35,559 bases of DNA from Nocardia africana NBRC 100379 (GCF_001612635.1 NZ_BDAV01000029.1:1-35559); one strand, 5' to 3'; shown: positions 1 through 9,828, counted from the first letter of the stretch. Notes: a model not told the origin generated them from the sequence alone. A program made the numbers and translations.

Positions 1-162
1 CCTCAGATCGGAGTTCAAGCTCGTGCGATGTAACCGAGGCTGGCAACGTAGCGATAAGGGCTCGCACTGTTGTTGAGGTCGACCAGCAAGGAGTTCGTCA
101 CTGAGGATCTCGAACATGCATTCGGATTCCATGCCCGTTCGACGTGAAGCAGGCGTATCTCG
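1..162. other. left edge upstream of the defence operon, no gene seen
   Basis: I see no credible coding frame here. The stretch should hold the promoter of the five-gene operon that follows, but no clear -35/-10 pair or operator stands out. The other end of the island lies to the left of the window. Confidence 0.4.
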
Positions 163-1737
163 ATGAGGATGATCCCGAACCGAATAGGTTCCAACTCCAG
201 CCGTGCCGAAAAGGACATCTTTGCTCAGCTGTCCGAACTTGAAGTCGACGGTTGGCAGTACGCCCTACACAGCCTCAACCTCCCCGAACACGAACGCAAA
301 CGTGTGTGTGAGATCGACTTCCTGCTCCTGGGGTCGCGCGGTCTGATGGTTCTGGAGGTCAAAGGCGGTGCCATTTCCCGCAGGAACGGCGTCTGGCACA
401 CTCAGGATCTTCGTGGAATCCGGCACCGACTGAAGGAAAGTCCGCTCGAGCAAGCACGTTCGAGCATGTTCGCTCTGGAGAGCGTTCTGCGACGCGATGT
501 TGGGACCGGACTGGTGGGTCGCACGGTGTTCGGGTATGGTGCCGTCTTTCCGGACTGCAACTTCAACGCGGTCAGCGTCGAGTGGCGTCCGGAGATGGTG
601 ATCGACGCTGCACGGCTTCGGACGGAAGGCTGGGCGGCCTACCTCGACAAACTAGGTTCGTTCTGGGACGGCAGGTCCGACGGACGAAGCCGACTTTCCT
701 CGGAGGAAGTCGAGCGCTACCTCGGCGCCCTGCGTCCGGACTTCGATCGTGTGCTGTCGCTGCGCCGACTTGACGACTTGGTCGAGAAGGAACTGGTCGC
801 TCTCACGACTCGTCAGTACAGGGCGCTTGACCATCATCGTCGGAATCCTCGACTGATCTTCGAGGGTGGCGCGGGTACGGGTAAGACGATGCTCGCGGTC
901 GAGATGTGCCGGCGCGCACGGAGTTCCGGTGATCGTGTCCTGCTTACGTGCCGAAGTGACATCCTTGCGAACTTCATCCGTGCGCAGCCCGATCTCGACG
1001 ATATTACTGTTGTCGCGTTCGACCAGGTGCCGACCTTCGAAGTCAACGCCTTCGACATGGTCGTCGTGGACGAGGCCCAGGACATCGTCAACGAGCAGGA
1101 CCTCAAGGTCATCGAGGACGCGCTATGCGGAGGTCTCGCTGACGGGCGTTGGTCGTTCCTCTTGGACTCCAACAACCAACGTGGATTGGTTGGCCGGTAT
1201 GAGGAAACCGCGATGGCGACGCTGCAGGCGCAGCGACCGGCCGTGGTGGACCTGATGGATAATTGCCGGAACACGACCGAGATCGTCGAAGCCACACGCG
1301 GTCGCACAGGCGCCGACCTTGGTGTTACGACGGCGGGGCATGGTCGGGAGGTCGTCTTGATTGAGGCGCGCCGTCCGGAAGCTGCTGTTGCCGTGGCCGA
1401 CGTACTAGCGGAACTCGAAGAACACGATGTGCCACTGGAGCAGGTGGTGCTGTTGTCGCCACACGACCTGGCGAAGTCTATCTTCGTCGATCTGCCTGCC
1501 CCGTGGCGCCAGCGTGTGGACACGCTGGATCTTATGCGCATGCGCAAGCCGGGTCGCGGACGTGTCGGTTTTGCCGAGATAGCCGACTTCAAGGGCCTCG
1601 AAAGTCGGTACGTCGTTCTGGAAACGGACGAGGAGACGGACGAACAGGCGGCGCGAGCTGAACTGTACGTCGGCATGACTAGGGCCAAGGCTGCCTTGTG
1701 GATCGTTAAGTCTACGGGGCAGGAAGACGGGCAGTGA
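163..1737 (+). CDS. NERD-domain nuclease / SF1 (UvrD-like) helicase
   Basis: First gene of the defence-like operon, 524 aa. The N-terminus is a nuclease-related domain (NERD, PD-(D/E)XK fold), roughly residues 14-135, with the expected acidic residues in EIDFLLL (D52) and LEVKGG (E65, K67). A complete SF1 helicase follows: Walker A GGAGTGKT (235-242), Walker B DEAQD (303-307), a motif III-like LLDSNNQRG (333-341), a motif IV-like NCRNTTEI (367-374), motif V DFKGLE (475-480) and motif VI YVGMTRAKAAL (501-511). All ATPase and nuclease signatures look intact, so it is probably an active DNA translocase/nuclease acting on foreign DNA (inference). The start is ATG 163. ATG 169 is a close alternative, and neither has a strong ribosome-binding site. 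The stop overlaps the GTG of the next gene by four bases. Confidence 0.88.
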   Translation: MRMIPNRIGSNSSRAEKDIFAQLSELEVDGWQYALHSLNLPEHERKRVCEIDFLLLGSRGLMVLEVKGGAISRRNGVWHTQDLRGIRHRLKESPLEQARSSMFALESVLRRDVGTGLVGRTVFGYGAVFPDCNFNAVSVEWRPEMVIDAARLRTEGWAAYLDKLGSFWDGRSDGRSRLSSEEVERYLGALRPDFDRVLSLRRLDDLVEKELVALTTRQYRALDHHRRNPRLIFEGGAGTGKTMLAVEMCRRARSSGDRVLLTCRSDILANFIRAQPDLDDITVVAFDQVPTFEVNAFDMVVVDEAQDIVNEQDLKVIEDALCGGLADGRWSFLLDSNNQRGLVGRYEETAMATLQAQRPAVVDLMDNCRNTTEIVEATRGRTGADLGVTTAGHGREVVLIEARRPEAAVAVADVLAELEEHDVPLEQVVLLSPHDLAKSIFVDLPAPWRQRVDTLDLMRMRKPGRGRVGFAEIADFKGLESRYVVLETDEETDEQAARAELYVGMTRAKAALWIVKSTGQEDGQ

Positions 1738-4700
1738 TGAAGGTGGATGCCACCCGATTCACCGATCGGGACCGGATGCTGAGGTACCTCCACAATCAAC
1801 TTGTGGGGCCAATCGACGGTGCCAGCGAAGTACTGTACGAGAAGGCTCCACAACATAGATATCTGACCGCCATCCTGTATCCGACATCCCTTGACGTGGC
1901 GGCAGCCGATGTGGGAAGCCCGGTCGACGACGACGAGGAGATCGACGATAGGCCAGGGGCTCTGCTGGAGGACAACGACGAGGACCCCGTAACACTGGCC
2001 GGCCAGAACCGCCCGAGCTCAGCAGGCATCAGCTTCATGACCACGAGCCGGTCAGCGCTGCTCGTCGAGGTCGATTCGGCCCGCTATCTGAACGTCGCCG
2101 AGGACGAGTGGCAACGTCACTCTCTAGACCTCAAGGGGAGCAACGCGGTTCGGTGCGTTCCGCCGGAATCCAGCGGAACGCACCGCAGTTTTCCCATTTG
2201 GGACGATGCAGCCACTGTGGAGGTGACCTGGCGTCAGCATCCCGGCGGGTTCATCGTCACGGTGGTTCTGGTCAACCGCAGGAGACAGGAAAAAGGCCGT
2301 CCGGTACAGCCGGAGGACTGCCTGTTCCAGGTCGGGCTGCGCTGCTCGGTGGTAGATGGCAGCATCACCCGCTACCCGACGCAGGTTCACACCCACGGCG
2401 ACGAAGAGGCAGAGGAGCTCGAACTTCTCTACCGAGACGTAGCAGTTTATGCCGTGGGACACGGAACCGCGGCATGCTGGGACACCAACGCGGAACCTCC
2501 AGACTGGGTCAGCACGTCCTATCTTCCCGTACATGTAGTTCCCGACGTTGGATTCGACGTGCCGAACGTGGCGGATGCCGTCCGGTTGAACCGGCTGGCT
2601 GAAATTGAGTCTGCCTCGGAGCGCACTGTCGGCCTACTGACCAGGTTCGTCGACAGATATACGGACTGGATTGCGTCGACTTGGGAAGCAGCATCGGAGC
2701 ACTTCCCGGCCCGACTGCTTCCCGCAGTACAGCGGCTTCAGGATCGGGCCGTGCGCGCGCGGGATCGCATGCTTGCAGGGGTCGCTTTCCTCCGCGACGA
2801 TCCCGACGCACGGACGGCGTTCGGACTGGCGAACCGCGCGATGGCTATGCAGATGGCGCACAGCCGTGAGGATCTCGGTGGTTCGCCGCATCCGCCTTCC
2901 CAGGCACCGGACCCCACGGTGGACTACGAATCGCTGGACCCCACGTGGCGGCCGTTCCAGCTCGGATTCCTGCTCCTGGCAATGAAAGGCGCCGTGCATG
3001 ACGGCGAGGACCGCGATCTTGTTGACCTGATCTGGTTCCCTACCGGAGGCGGCAAGACAGAGGCATATCTCGGGCTCGCCGCGTTCACCATCCTCCACCG
3101 ACGACTGACCCGTCGCGACGAGGGAGCCGGCACCACAGTCATTACCAGGTACACGCTGAGGTTGCTCACCACCCAGCAGTTCCAACGCGCGGCCACCATG
3201 ATCGCGGCCTGCGAGGTACTTCGCGACCAGGCCAACGGGGTGCTGGGTAGCCGGCCGATATCAATAGGGATCTGGGTAGGCGGCAAGAACAGTCCCAACA
3301 CGTATTCCGATGCGCGCAAACTGTTGGCCCGTGCGCAGGTCGGCGTTGTGGAGGACCAAGGCTTCCAAATCGACTCTTGCCCGTGGTGTGGGACCAAGAT
3401 TGTGCCGAACGGTCCCGAGGACGAACAGCTGTGGGGCATCTCGGTAACCAACAGCTCGTTCCGAATCAGGTGCCTGAACGAGAAGTGCCGGTTTCGAACC
3501 GGTCTGCCCATGTCGTCCGTGGACGAGGATCTCTACGAGAACCCGCCCACGATGCTCGTCGGCACGGTTGACAAGTTCGCTCGGGCCGCGTGGAACAAGG
3601 ACACTGGGGCCTTCTTCGGCGCAGGCCACGACCCTGGACCATCTCTTATCATCCAGGACGAGTTCCACCTGATCTCCGGTCCGCTCGGAACTATCGTCGG
3701 ACTCTACGAGGCGGCGTTCGACGTCCTCATGCAGCACCTTGGACACAAGCCGAAGATCGTCGCAGCGACTGCCACCATCCGTCGCGCGGACGAGCAGGCA
3801 CAGGGGGTGTTCGGACGCGAGGTAGCACTGTTCCCACCCTCAGGGGTCAACGCGGCCGACTCGTACTTCGTCCGGACCGACGACGTACGGCCTGGCCGCG
3901 CATACGTAGGAATCATGCCTCAGGGGCACACCTCCCTGACAGCGCTCATCCATGTCGCCGCCGCGCAGCTGCAGGCTCCACTTGAGCTCAAGCTGTCGTC
4001 CCAGGTCACCGATGCCTACTCGACACTCGTCATTTACCACAACAGTCTCCGCGAACTGGGCAAGACGATCAACCTCGCCTCGGACGACATACCCTCGCGT
4101 CTGAAGGTGATCGCGCGGGCTGAGGACGAGATCAGACACATCGACGACGACAATGTCGTGGAGCTGACGAGCAACGTCGCTTCGATCCAGATTCCGAAAC
4201 GACTCGAACGGTTGAAGAAGCCACACGACGACGGTGAGGGCGTGGCCCTTCTGGCCAGCACAAACATGATCTCGGTCGGTGTTGACGTGCGCCGTCTTGG
4301 GCTCATGACCGTGGTAGGTCAACCCAAGACGACAGCCGAGTACATCCAGGCAACCAGCCGAGTAGGGAGAAACGCTGACAGACCAGGTCTCGTTGTGACG
4401 GTCTACTCGCCATCCAAACCGCGCGACCGCTCACACTACGAGTCTTTTGTCCCCTACCACGCAAGTCTTTACCGCTATGTGGAACCGAGTTCGGTGACGC
4501 CTTTCTCGGTACCAGCGCGGGAACGCGCACTGCACGCCGATCTTGTCGTACTGGTTCGTCATGCCCTCGGCCTGTCCAATAACCAGGACGCGGCACTGTT
4601 CGACCCGGACGACAAACGCCTAGCAGCCCTGCTGGAGTCGTTTCTCGCGAGGGTGGAGCAGGCGGATGCCACTGAGCTCGTGCGTGTACAGGTTCACCTT

Positions 4701-4898
4701 GACGACCTGATCGAGACGTGGTCAAAGAGGGCGATCGACTCACAGGCCTTAGGAGGCCTTCGTTACAGCAACTTCGGCTACGAGCGACCGAGGCTGCTGA
4801 AACGGTTTACCGAAAGAGGAGACGGTTGGGCGACGCTCGACTCAATGCGCAGCGTGGACGTCGAGATCGAGGTGCAGGTGAGGGGAACCCATAGATGA
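1734..4898 (+). CDS. drmA: DrmA-like SF2 helicase of a DISARM-related system
   Basis: A 1054-residue SF2 helicase in the place and size range of DISARM DrmA. Visible motifs are Walker A PTGGGKTE (from P436, K441), the DEFH box (642-645), motif III ATATIRR, and motifs V-VI ending in QATSRVGRN (872-880, arginine finger region). An insert between motifs I and II carries two cysteine pairs, C549/C552 and C580/C585, probably a zinc knuckle. The N-terminal 380 residues are poorly recognisable. DrmA with DrmB is the conserved core of DISARM anti-phage systems, and here it is directly followed by a DrmB homologue, which supports the call. The start is GTG 1734, overlapping the previous stop as GTGA; ATG 1737 is the immediate alternative. 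I use the symbol by homology only, since the rest of the operon is not canonical DISARM. Confidence 0.85.
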   Translation: MMKVDATRFTDRDRMLRYLHNQLVGPIDGASEVLYEKAPQHRYLTAILYPTSLDVAAADVGSPVDDDEEIDDRPGALLEDNDEDPVTLAGQNRPSSAGISFMTTSRSALLVEVDSARYLNVAEDEWQRHSLDLKGSNAVRCVPPESSGTHRSFPIWDDAATVEVTWRQHPGGFIVTVVLVNRRRQEKGRPVQPEDCLFQVGLRCSVVDGSITRYPTQVHTHGDEEAEELELLYRDVAVYAVGHGTAACWDTNAEPPDWVSTSYLPVHVVPDVGFDVPNVADAVRLNRLAEIESASERTVGLLTRFVDRYTDWIASTWEAASEHFPARLLPAVQRLQDRAVRARDRMLAGVAFLRDDPDARTAFGLANRAMAMQMAHSREDLGGSPHPPSQAPDPTVDYESLDPTWRPFQLGFLLLAMKGAVHDGEDRDLVDLIWFPTGGGKTEAYLGLAAFTILHRRLTRRDEGAGTTVITRYTLRLLTTQQFQRAATMIAACEVLRDQANGVLGSRPISIGIWVGGKNSPNTYSDARKLLARAQVGVVEDQGFQIDSCPWCGTKIVPNGPEDEQLWGISVTNSSFRIRCLNEKCRFRTGLPMSSVDEDLYENPPTMLVGTVDKFARAAWNKDTGAFFGAGHDPGPSLIIQDEFHLISGPLGTIVGLYEAAFDVLMQHLGHKPKIVAATATIRRADEQAQGVFGREVALFPPSGVNAADSYFVRTDDVRPGRAYVGIMPQGHTSLTALIHVAAAQLQAPLELKLSSQVTDAYSTLVIYHNSLRELGKTINLASDDIPSRLKVIARAEDEIRHIDDDNVVELTSNVASIQIPKRLERLKKPHDDGEGVALLASTNMISVGVDVRRLGLMTVVGQPKTTAEYIQATSRVGRNADRPGLVVTVYSPSKPRDRSHYESFVPYHASLYRYVEPSSVTPFSVPARERALHADLVVLVRHALGLSNNQDAALFDPDDKRLAALLESFLARVEQADATELVRVQVHLDDLIETWSKRAIDSQALGGLRYSNFGYERPRLLKRFTERGDGWATLDSMRSVDVEIEVQVRGTHR

Positions 4899-6676
4899 CC
4901 GCCCGCGAGGTACGACGTGCACAGATCATCAGCCCGTTCGGTCCGGGCGCGATCATCGATCTCGTGGGCGAGTCGTTTGTGGTCGAGGACGCCGGGAAGT
5001 GGCGACGCCCCCTCGTACCCGTCGACTTTCCAAGACTGGCTTCGTATCTGAAGATCGACTCGCTTGCCGCGCCATCGCCACGTTGGCCAATCCCCTATTA
5101 CAGGTTTCCCCAGTGGCTCTTCTGCGGATCCTGCCGACGTATGTATCGGTGGTCGTATAAGAAGGAGGTTGCCAACACTGCGCCGGCGTGCGAGCAATGC
5201 CCTGGCAACAAACAACTTGTACCGATGCGGTTCGTGGCCGTGTGCGGCGCCGGGCACCTGGCAGATGTCGACTGGGGAAAATGGGCACACAGTGAGACGC
5301 GACGTGTCCGCGGCCAAGTTCAGTGCGAGCGGCACGACCTGAGATTCCTGAACAGATCCAAGGTCGGTGGCGGCCTGAACTCACTCGTTGTGCGTTGCGA
5401 GACATGCAGTGGAGAACGATCTCTGGACGGGCTTACGACCAGAATCGCCCTGAGGCAGATTGGCGTACGCTGCACGGGTAGACAGCCGTGGCAGGACACC
5501 TCCGACGCGCAGAACTGCTCCGAGCCGCTAGTGGCCATGCAGCGCGGAGCTTCCAGCGTGTACTTCCCGCGCGTCGAAAGCGCGATCGACATACCGCCGG
5601 AGTCAGCTTGGCGCACGGTCAGCGACCCGCTGAACGCACTGCGCCGAAGCAAGGAGTTCAAGTTCCTGGCGAGTGATCCGGGCTATGCGCTGGCCAGTCA
5701 GATGATCGATCTCGCTGCAGCACAGTACAAACTCTCCAGGTCCGAAGTGGAGGCTGCGCTGGCGCAGGAGACAGCGGACCCGTCTGTGCCAGCTGGAGGA
5801 CCAGAGAACATTCGACCAGACGAGTGGTCAGCGCTAATCAATCCTCAAGTTGAGGAACATCACCCGCGCGATCTGTTCATCACCCGGCGCGCCGACGACC
5901 CGATGCGGGGTAACCCCTCCACCGAGAGCCTGTGGAGTCAGGTTATCGCTGATGTCGTCCTAGTGGACCGCCTGCGGGAAGTTCGCGTACTCACACACTT
6001 CGAGCGCCACACGATGCAGCAGAAGGTGAAGTCGAACCTGAGCGTGGATGCCGACTTTCTACCAGCCATCGAAGTGTTCGGTGAAGGATTTTTCTTGAGG
6101 TTCGACGAGAGTGCCCTTACTGAGTGGGAACGGCGCGCTCGCGTGGTCGAACAGTGCCGGAAATTGTTGGAACGGCACGAGAGAAAGGGAGCCGCATGGC
6201 TTCCGAGGCCGACACCACGGCATGTCCTGCTTCACACGTTCGCACACCTGCTTCTCCGCAACACCGCATTCGAGGCGGGCTACTCGACGTCGTCGTTGCG
6301 GGAGCGTCTTTACGTGACCGACGAGTCCAATTCGCCTGCCATGGCCGGCGTACTGATCTATACCGCGGCAGGTGACTCCGAGGGAACGTTGGGCGGTCTT
6401 GTTCGCATGGGGGAGTTCCCGCGGTTGGGGAGGCTGCTTGACATGTCAGTGACGTCGGCGCAGTGGTGCTCGTTCGATCCAGTGTGCAGAGAACACCCTG
6501 GTCAGGGGCCGGACGGTCTGTCTCTGGCGGCGTGCCATGCGTGCTCGTTGGTCCCCGAGACCAGTTGCGAGGTGACGAATAGACAACTGGATCGCGGATT
6601 GCTTGTCGATCCCGAGTTCGGGTTCTTCGCACAACTTGTGACCGCCATCGGAGGTGTTCCCGGAGGCGTGGTGTGA
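4895..6676 (+). CDS. drmB: DrmB-like DUF1998 protein
   Basis: A 593-residue partner of the DrmA-like helicase. It begins with the typical DrmB opening RRAQIISPFGPGAIIDL. Cysteine pairs C77/C80, C99/C102 and C168/C171 look like zinc-binding sites. The C-terminal DUF1998 domain (about 440-575) is marked by HTFAHLLLR and AGVLIYTAAGDSEGTLGGL, and by a cysteine cluster at C525, C531, C547, C550 and C558. In DISARM, DrmA and DrmB form a complex that loads on DNA ends and blocks phage DNA; the same is inferred here. ATG 4895 overlaps the DrmA stop as ATGA and has a purine-rich GAGGGG a few bases upstream. Confidence 0.87.
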   Translation: MTAREVRRAQIISPFGPGAIIDLVGESFVVEDAGKWRRPLVPVDFPRLASYLKIDSLAAPSPRWPIPYYRFPQWLFCGSCRRMYRWSYKKEVANTAPACEQCPGNKQLVPMRFVAVCGAGHLADVDWGKWAHSETRRVRGQVQCERHDLRFLNRSKVGGGLNSLVVRCETCSGERSLDGLTTRIALRQIGVRCTGRQPWQDTSDAQNCSEPLVAMQRGASSVYFPRVESAIDIPPESAWRTVSDPLNALRRSKEFKFLASDPGYALASQMIDLAAAQYKLSRSEVEAALAQETADPSVPAGGPENIRPDEWSALINPQVEEHHPRDLFITRRADDPMRGNPSTESLWSQVIADVVLVDRLREVRVLTHFERHTMQQKVKSNLSVDADFLPAIEVFGEGFFLRFDESALTEWERRARVVEQCRKLLERHERKGAAWLPRPTPRHVLLHTFAHLLLRNTAFEAGYSTSSLRERLYVTDESNSPAMAGVLIYTAAGDSEGTLGGLVRMGEFPRLGRLLDMSVTSAQWCSFDPVCREHPGQGPDGLSLAACHACSLVPETSCEVTNRQLDRGLLVDPEFGFFAQLVTAIGGVPGGVV

Positions 6677-9600
6677 GCGCCGCTCTCCGCTCGTCTGTTC
6701 ACGAAGCAACCAGTTACGAAGTTCTGGTTGCCCCACCCGGCGTTGATCAGGCCGCCGAGGCAGCTACTGCGTATCGCCGCCTGCGTGGTCATGGCAAGGA
6801 ACTGCACGTCATCACCAGATCGAGCGTGCTGACCCACCGCATCCGCACCCTGATGCCGTTCGAGAGCCGCGGAGACACCGTGATGACCTTCGCTGCATAC
6901 TGCAGAGACACGTGGCGCGCCGCATTGTCCGTTCCCGTCCAGAAGGTCGACGACCACAACGTGGACCTGTGGGAGTTTCGGCAACGACTCGGGGCTCGCT
7001 ATGTACGGCCCCTGAACCGGAGGCACGTGGTCGTAGTCCATGGCCAACAGTTGCCGATCGAGTTTTTTGCGGTGCTTCGACTGCTCGGAATCGCAGCGAC
7101 CGTGTTCATCGATCCCATGCAACCGGTTGACGAGTCGGGCACGCCGCTCAACGAACTGGTCACGGTCCTTGGCGCACAAATACCAACGACGCTGCGAGAC
7201 AGCAGCGACAGCACCAGGCAGATCCGCGAGTTTCTCGGGCACTTCGAAGGTCACTTCCACATCAACGCTCCCTGCCGGAACGGACCTCGGCCGATGCTGG
7301 TTGGACACGACGATGTCGACGAGGAGATCCGGTTCATCGTGGACCACGCGACGAACCACCCTGAGGCACAGATCGGGATACTGCTGCTAACGCAAGAACT
7401 CGTTCAAGTTTACAGAACCGAAATCGAGGAGCTCTTCGACGGTGCAACTCAGTGGTACCTGGCCAACCATGTTGTCCCACGCCATGCCTGGGTGACGGCG
7501 TCTGAACCTGGTATCAAGGTTCTCACGTGGGCAAGTGCCATTGGAATGCGGTTCGACCACGTCGTACTGGCAGCTCTCGAAAACTTGGCAAGCCAGGAAC
7601 GGTTTGAGAACTACCTACAGATCCTAGGCTCAACCGCACGGGACGAACTGGTTCTCTCCTATTCGGGAGCGGGTCGGCCGACGGCTCTACGAGGCCTGCC
7701 GGCTGACCTTTTGGACAACCGTGTCGAGAAACAGACTGACAGTGGGTGGCTGGATCTAACCCTCCCAGTGACTCAAGTGCCTGTCGACGATCCGGCGGGG
7801 TTTGAACCTGCTCCTCCGGCAGCCAATGACGAAGCGATGTCGGCCGCCCGCAGCCTCATCGGGACGAAGCTGACGAGCAACGCCCGGGCCAAGCGGGTCC
7901 TGACAACGATCGAGGAAGTCGGACTTGCCCTACTGATGCGTTCCGTCGGCATCGGTCTGACGGACGAACTGCCGCGAGGATTCCGGTCGACAGTCCGTGA
8001 TAACGATGAACGGGCGCGGGCCTTCGACGTCATGGTGTTGCACAACATGGGCCTTGTCGGATCGAGTGTAAGCAGGTATGTCGGTGCTGGCCTCGATTTC
8101 GAGGACTTGCAGCAACATGGGGTGCTCGGTCTCATGCGGGCCATTGAGAAATGGGACGGATCCCGAGGACTCAAGTTCTCGACGTACGCCACCAACTGGA
8201 TCAACCAGGCAATGAGCCGAGCCATTGCCGACGAGGGTACGACCATCCGGTTGCCGGTCCACATGTATGAGACCGTTCGCAAGGTTCAGGCAATCCGAAG
8301 CAAGTTGCAGCGCGAGAACGACGACTGCTCGATAGCGCAAATCGCCAAGCGCGCCGACTTGTCGCCAGAGCAGGTGGTGAAGTGTCTGCGTCTTGCCGCT
8401 GGTGTTATCAGCATAGATGCGCCGCTCGGTGCCGACGGCGAGATTACCTTTGCCGAACTGATTCCAATTCCATTCGAACACCATGCTAACCCGGACTATG
8501 TGGTGGAGCGCACACTTAGCGTGGAGCTGGTACGGAAGGCCATGTCGTTGCTCAACGAGCGCGAGGCCAAGGTCCTCAAGCTCAGGTTCGGCTTTGACGG
8601 CGGCGACGAGCTCACGCTGGAGAAGGTCGGTGAATACTTCTCTTTCACCCGCGAGAGGGCTCGTCAGATCGAGAGCAAGGCAAAGAAGAGTCTGGTCGCC
8701 AAGTTTGCTGAGGTGGGTATCGTCGCGGACGATTCCGAGCCGTATCTTCCAGCACAAACCACGCGTTCACAGACACCTGCCGCGGTAGGCAGGTCCCTGC
8801 CGGAGAAGCGACTGGTAAGTCGCCAGCTCGCGACCGGCCTGAGGTTGATTGAACGCCTCGGCGCCACAATCGACGAACGCACCGCCACAAAGATGCTGGC
8901 TGCACTGGTAGATCAGGCAGTGCGATCCGGTGCTCAGAAGATCCGAATCCGAACGGCTGGCACCAACATGACTGCCAGGCTGGCGTTTCTCCACGACGGC
9001 GAGCCGTTCTCAGAACCCGCTGTGCAGCAAGTCCTCTACAGCGACGGCTCACCTACGCTGGGCTCAATAACCCTAGGTACCGCGGCATCGCTCTACAACG
9101 AAATCACCAGCTGGACCTCCAATGCGGCCCTGGACTGCTGGGTTCTGACTCTGACCTCAGGTACGGACACGTGGTCGTTGCATCGTGCACGTAAAAACCC
9201 GCCTTCGGGTGTGGTGGCGGACGATGAGACCGGCTCATGGACGACCATGCTGTTCCGAGCACCGCTCCCACAGGTGGCTCAAGCGGACATGACTGCGATC
9301 TTGGACCGCTGTACCCGTGAACTCGGAGTCATCTTCGGGGATTTGCTGTCCGGCACTAGCATCGACGTCAACGGCAGCAAGGTGACCTCACACGACCCAT
9401 TCCTCTGGAACAACCCCGCTGGACAGCATCTCGGTGAGGAACACGTTACTGCTGAGGGGCTTTCGATTCTCGTGAGCCCGCGTGTCCTCCCGCATCCGAG
9501 CTCCCTTCGGCCCGGCGACGCCCACTCAGTGGGCGATCCTTCCGAATGGCAGAGTACGCAAGGATTCTACGTGCGTTGCGAGGGCCGATTCTTGTCGTGC

Positions 9601-9828
9601 GGTGGGTGGCTTGGGATCGGAGGCCTCGACATGTCGAGTGATACCTCGCTCGCCCGCGTGCTCGTGGAGTTGCCTGTCGACCAGCTCGGCGCGTGGGAGG
9701 GTTCCGAGCCTGGTGCATACCTCGTGCCTCCGGAACCCTTGCGGCCACGGCTGACTGCCCTCGCCCGGATGGCACGAAACAAGTCTGCCCTCGTAATCGA
9801 ACAACACCAGACTGGAGTCGCGACGTGA
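6673..9828 (+). CDS. degenerate SF1 helicase - sigma-70 factor - GHKL-like fusion protein
   Basis: A 1051-residue three-part protein. (1) Residues about 10-350 follow the layout of a UvrD/SF1 helicase with its catalytic motifs lost. The Walker A position reads VAPPGVDQA (19-27), the DEAQ position reads VVHGQQ (121-126), and recognisable echoes remain at FIDPMQ (motif III, D147-Q150), GIKVLTWASAIGMRFD (motif V, 280-295) and ARDELVLSYSG (motif VI, from 322). (2) Residues about 407-683 are a group-1/2-type sigma-70: region 1.2-like VLTTIEEVGLAL, region 2 from F451 with DFEDLQQHGVLGLMRAIEKW (475-494), region 2.4/3.0 TYATNWINQAMSRAI and RLPVHMYE (from 504), and region 4.2 TLEKVGEYFSFTRERARQIE (648-667). 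(3) Residues 717-900 resemble a MutL/Hsp90-like GHKL ATPase (LVDQAVRSGAQKIRI near 745, HDGEPF at 774-779), but key Asn/Asp residues differ, so ATP binding is doubtful. GTG 6673 overlaps the drmB stop as GTGA. The function is unknown. It may redirect RNA polymerase or use sigma-type promoter melting to recognise DNA. Confidence 0.85.
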   Translation: MSAALRSSVHEATSYEVLVAPPGVDQAAEAATAYRRLRGHGKELHVITRSSVLTHRIRTLMPFESRGDTVMTFAAYCRDTWRAALSVPVQKVDDHNVDLWEFRQRLGARYVRPLNRRHVVVVHGQQLPIEFFAVLRLLGIAATVFIDPMQPVDESGTPLNELVTVLGAQIPTTLRDSSDSTRQIREFLGHFEGHFHINAPCRNGPRPMLVGHDDVDEEIRFIVDHATNHPEAQIGILLLTQELVQVYRTEIEELFDGATQWYLANHVVPRHAWVTASEPGIKVLTWASAIGMRFDHVVLAALENLASQERFENYLQILGSTARDELVLSYSGAGRPTALRGLPADLLDNRVEKQTDSGWLDLTLPVTQVPVDDPAGFEPAPPAANDEAMSAARSLIGTKLTSNARAKRVLTTIEEVGLALLMRSVGIGLTDELPRGFRSTVRDNDERARAFDVMVLHNMGLVGSSVSRYVGAGLDFEDLQQHGVLGLMRAIEKWDGSRGLKFSTYATNWINQAMSRAIADEGTTIRLPVHMYETVRKVQAIRSKLQRENDDCSIAQIAKRADLSPEQVVKCLRLAAGVISIDAPLGADGEITFAELIPIPFEHHANPDYVVERTLSVELVRKAMSLLNEREAKVLKLRFGFDGGDELTLEKVGEYFSFTRERARQIESKAKKSLVAKFAEVGIVADDSEPYLPAQTTRSQTPAAVGRSLPEKRLVSRQLATGLRLIERLGATIDERTATKMLAALVDQAVRSGAQKIRIRTAGTNMTARLAFLHDGEPFSEPAVQQVLYSDGSPTLGSITLGTAASLYNEITSWTSNAALDCWVLTLTSGTDTWSLHRARKNPPSGVVADDETGSWTTMLFRAPLPQVAQADMTAILDRCTRELGVIFGDLLSGTSIDVNGSKVTSHDPFLWNNPAGQHLGEEHVTAEGLSILVSPRVLPHPSSLRPGDAHSVGDPSEWQSTQGFYVRCEGRFLSCGGWLGIGGLDMSSDTSLARVLVELPVDQLGAWEGSEPGAYLVPPEPLRPRLTALARMARNKSALVIEQHQTGVAT

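Noticed and set aside
834..1856. 340-codon open frame on the - strand opposite the NERD-helicase
   Set aside because: Ser/Arg-rich shadow of a clear helicase on the + strand.
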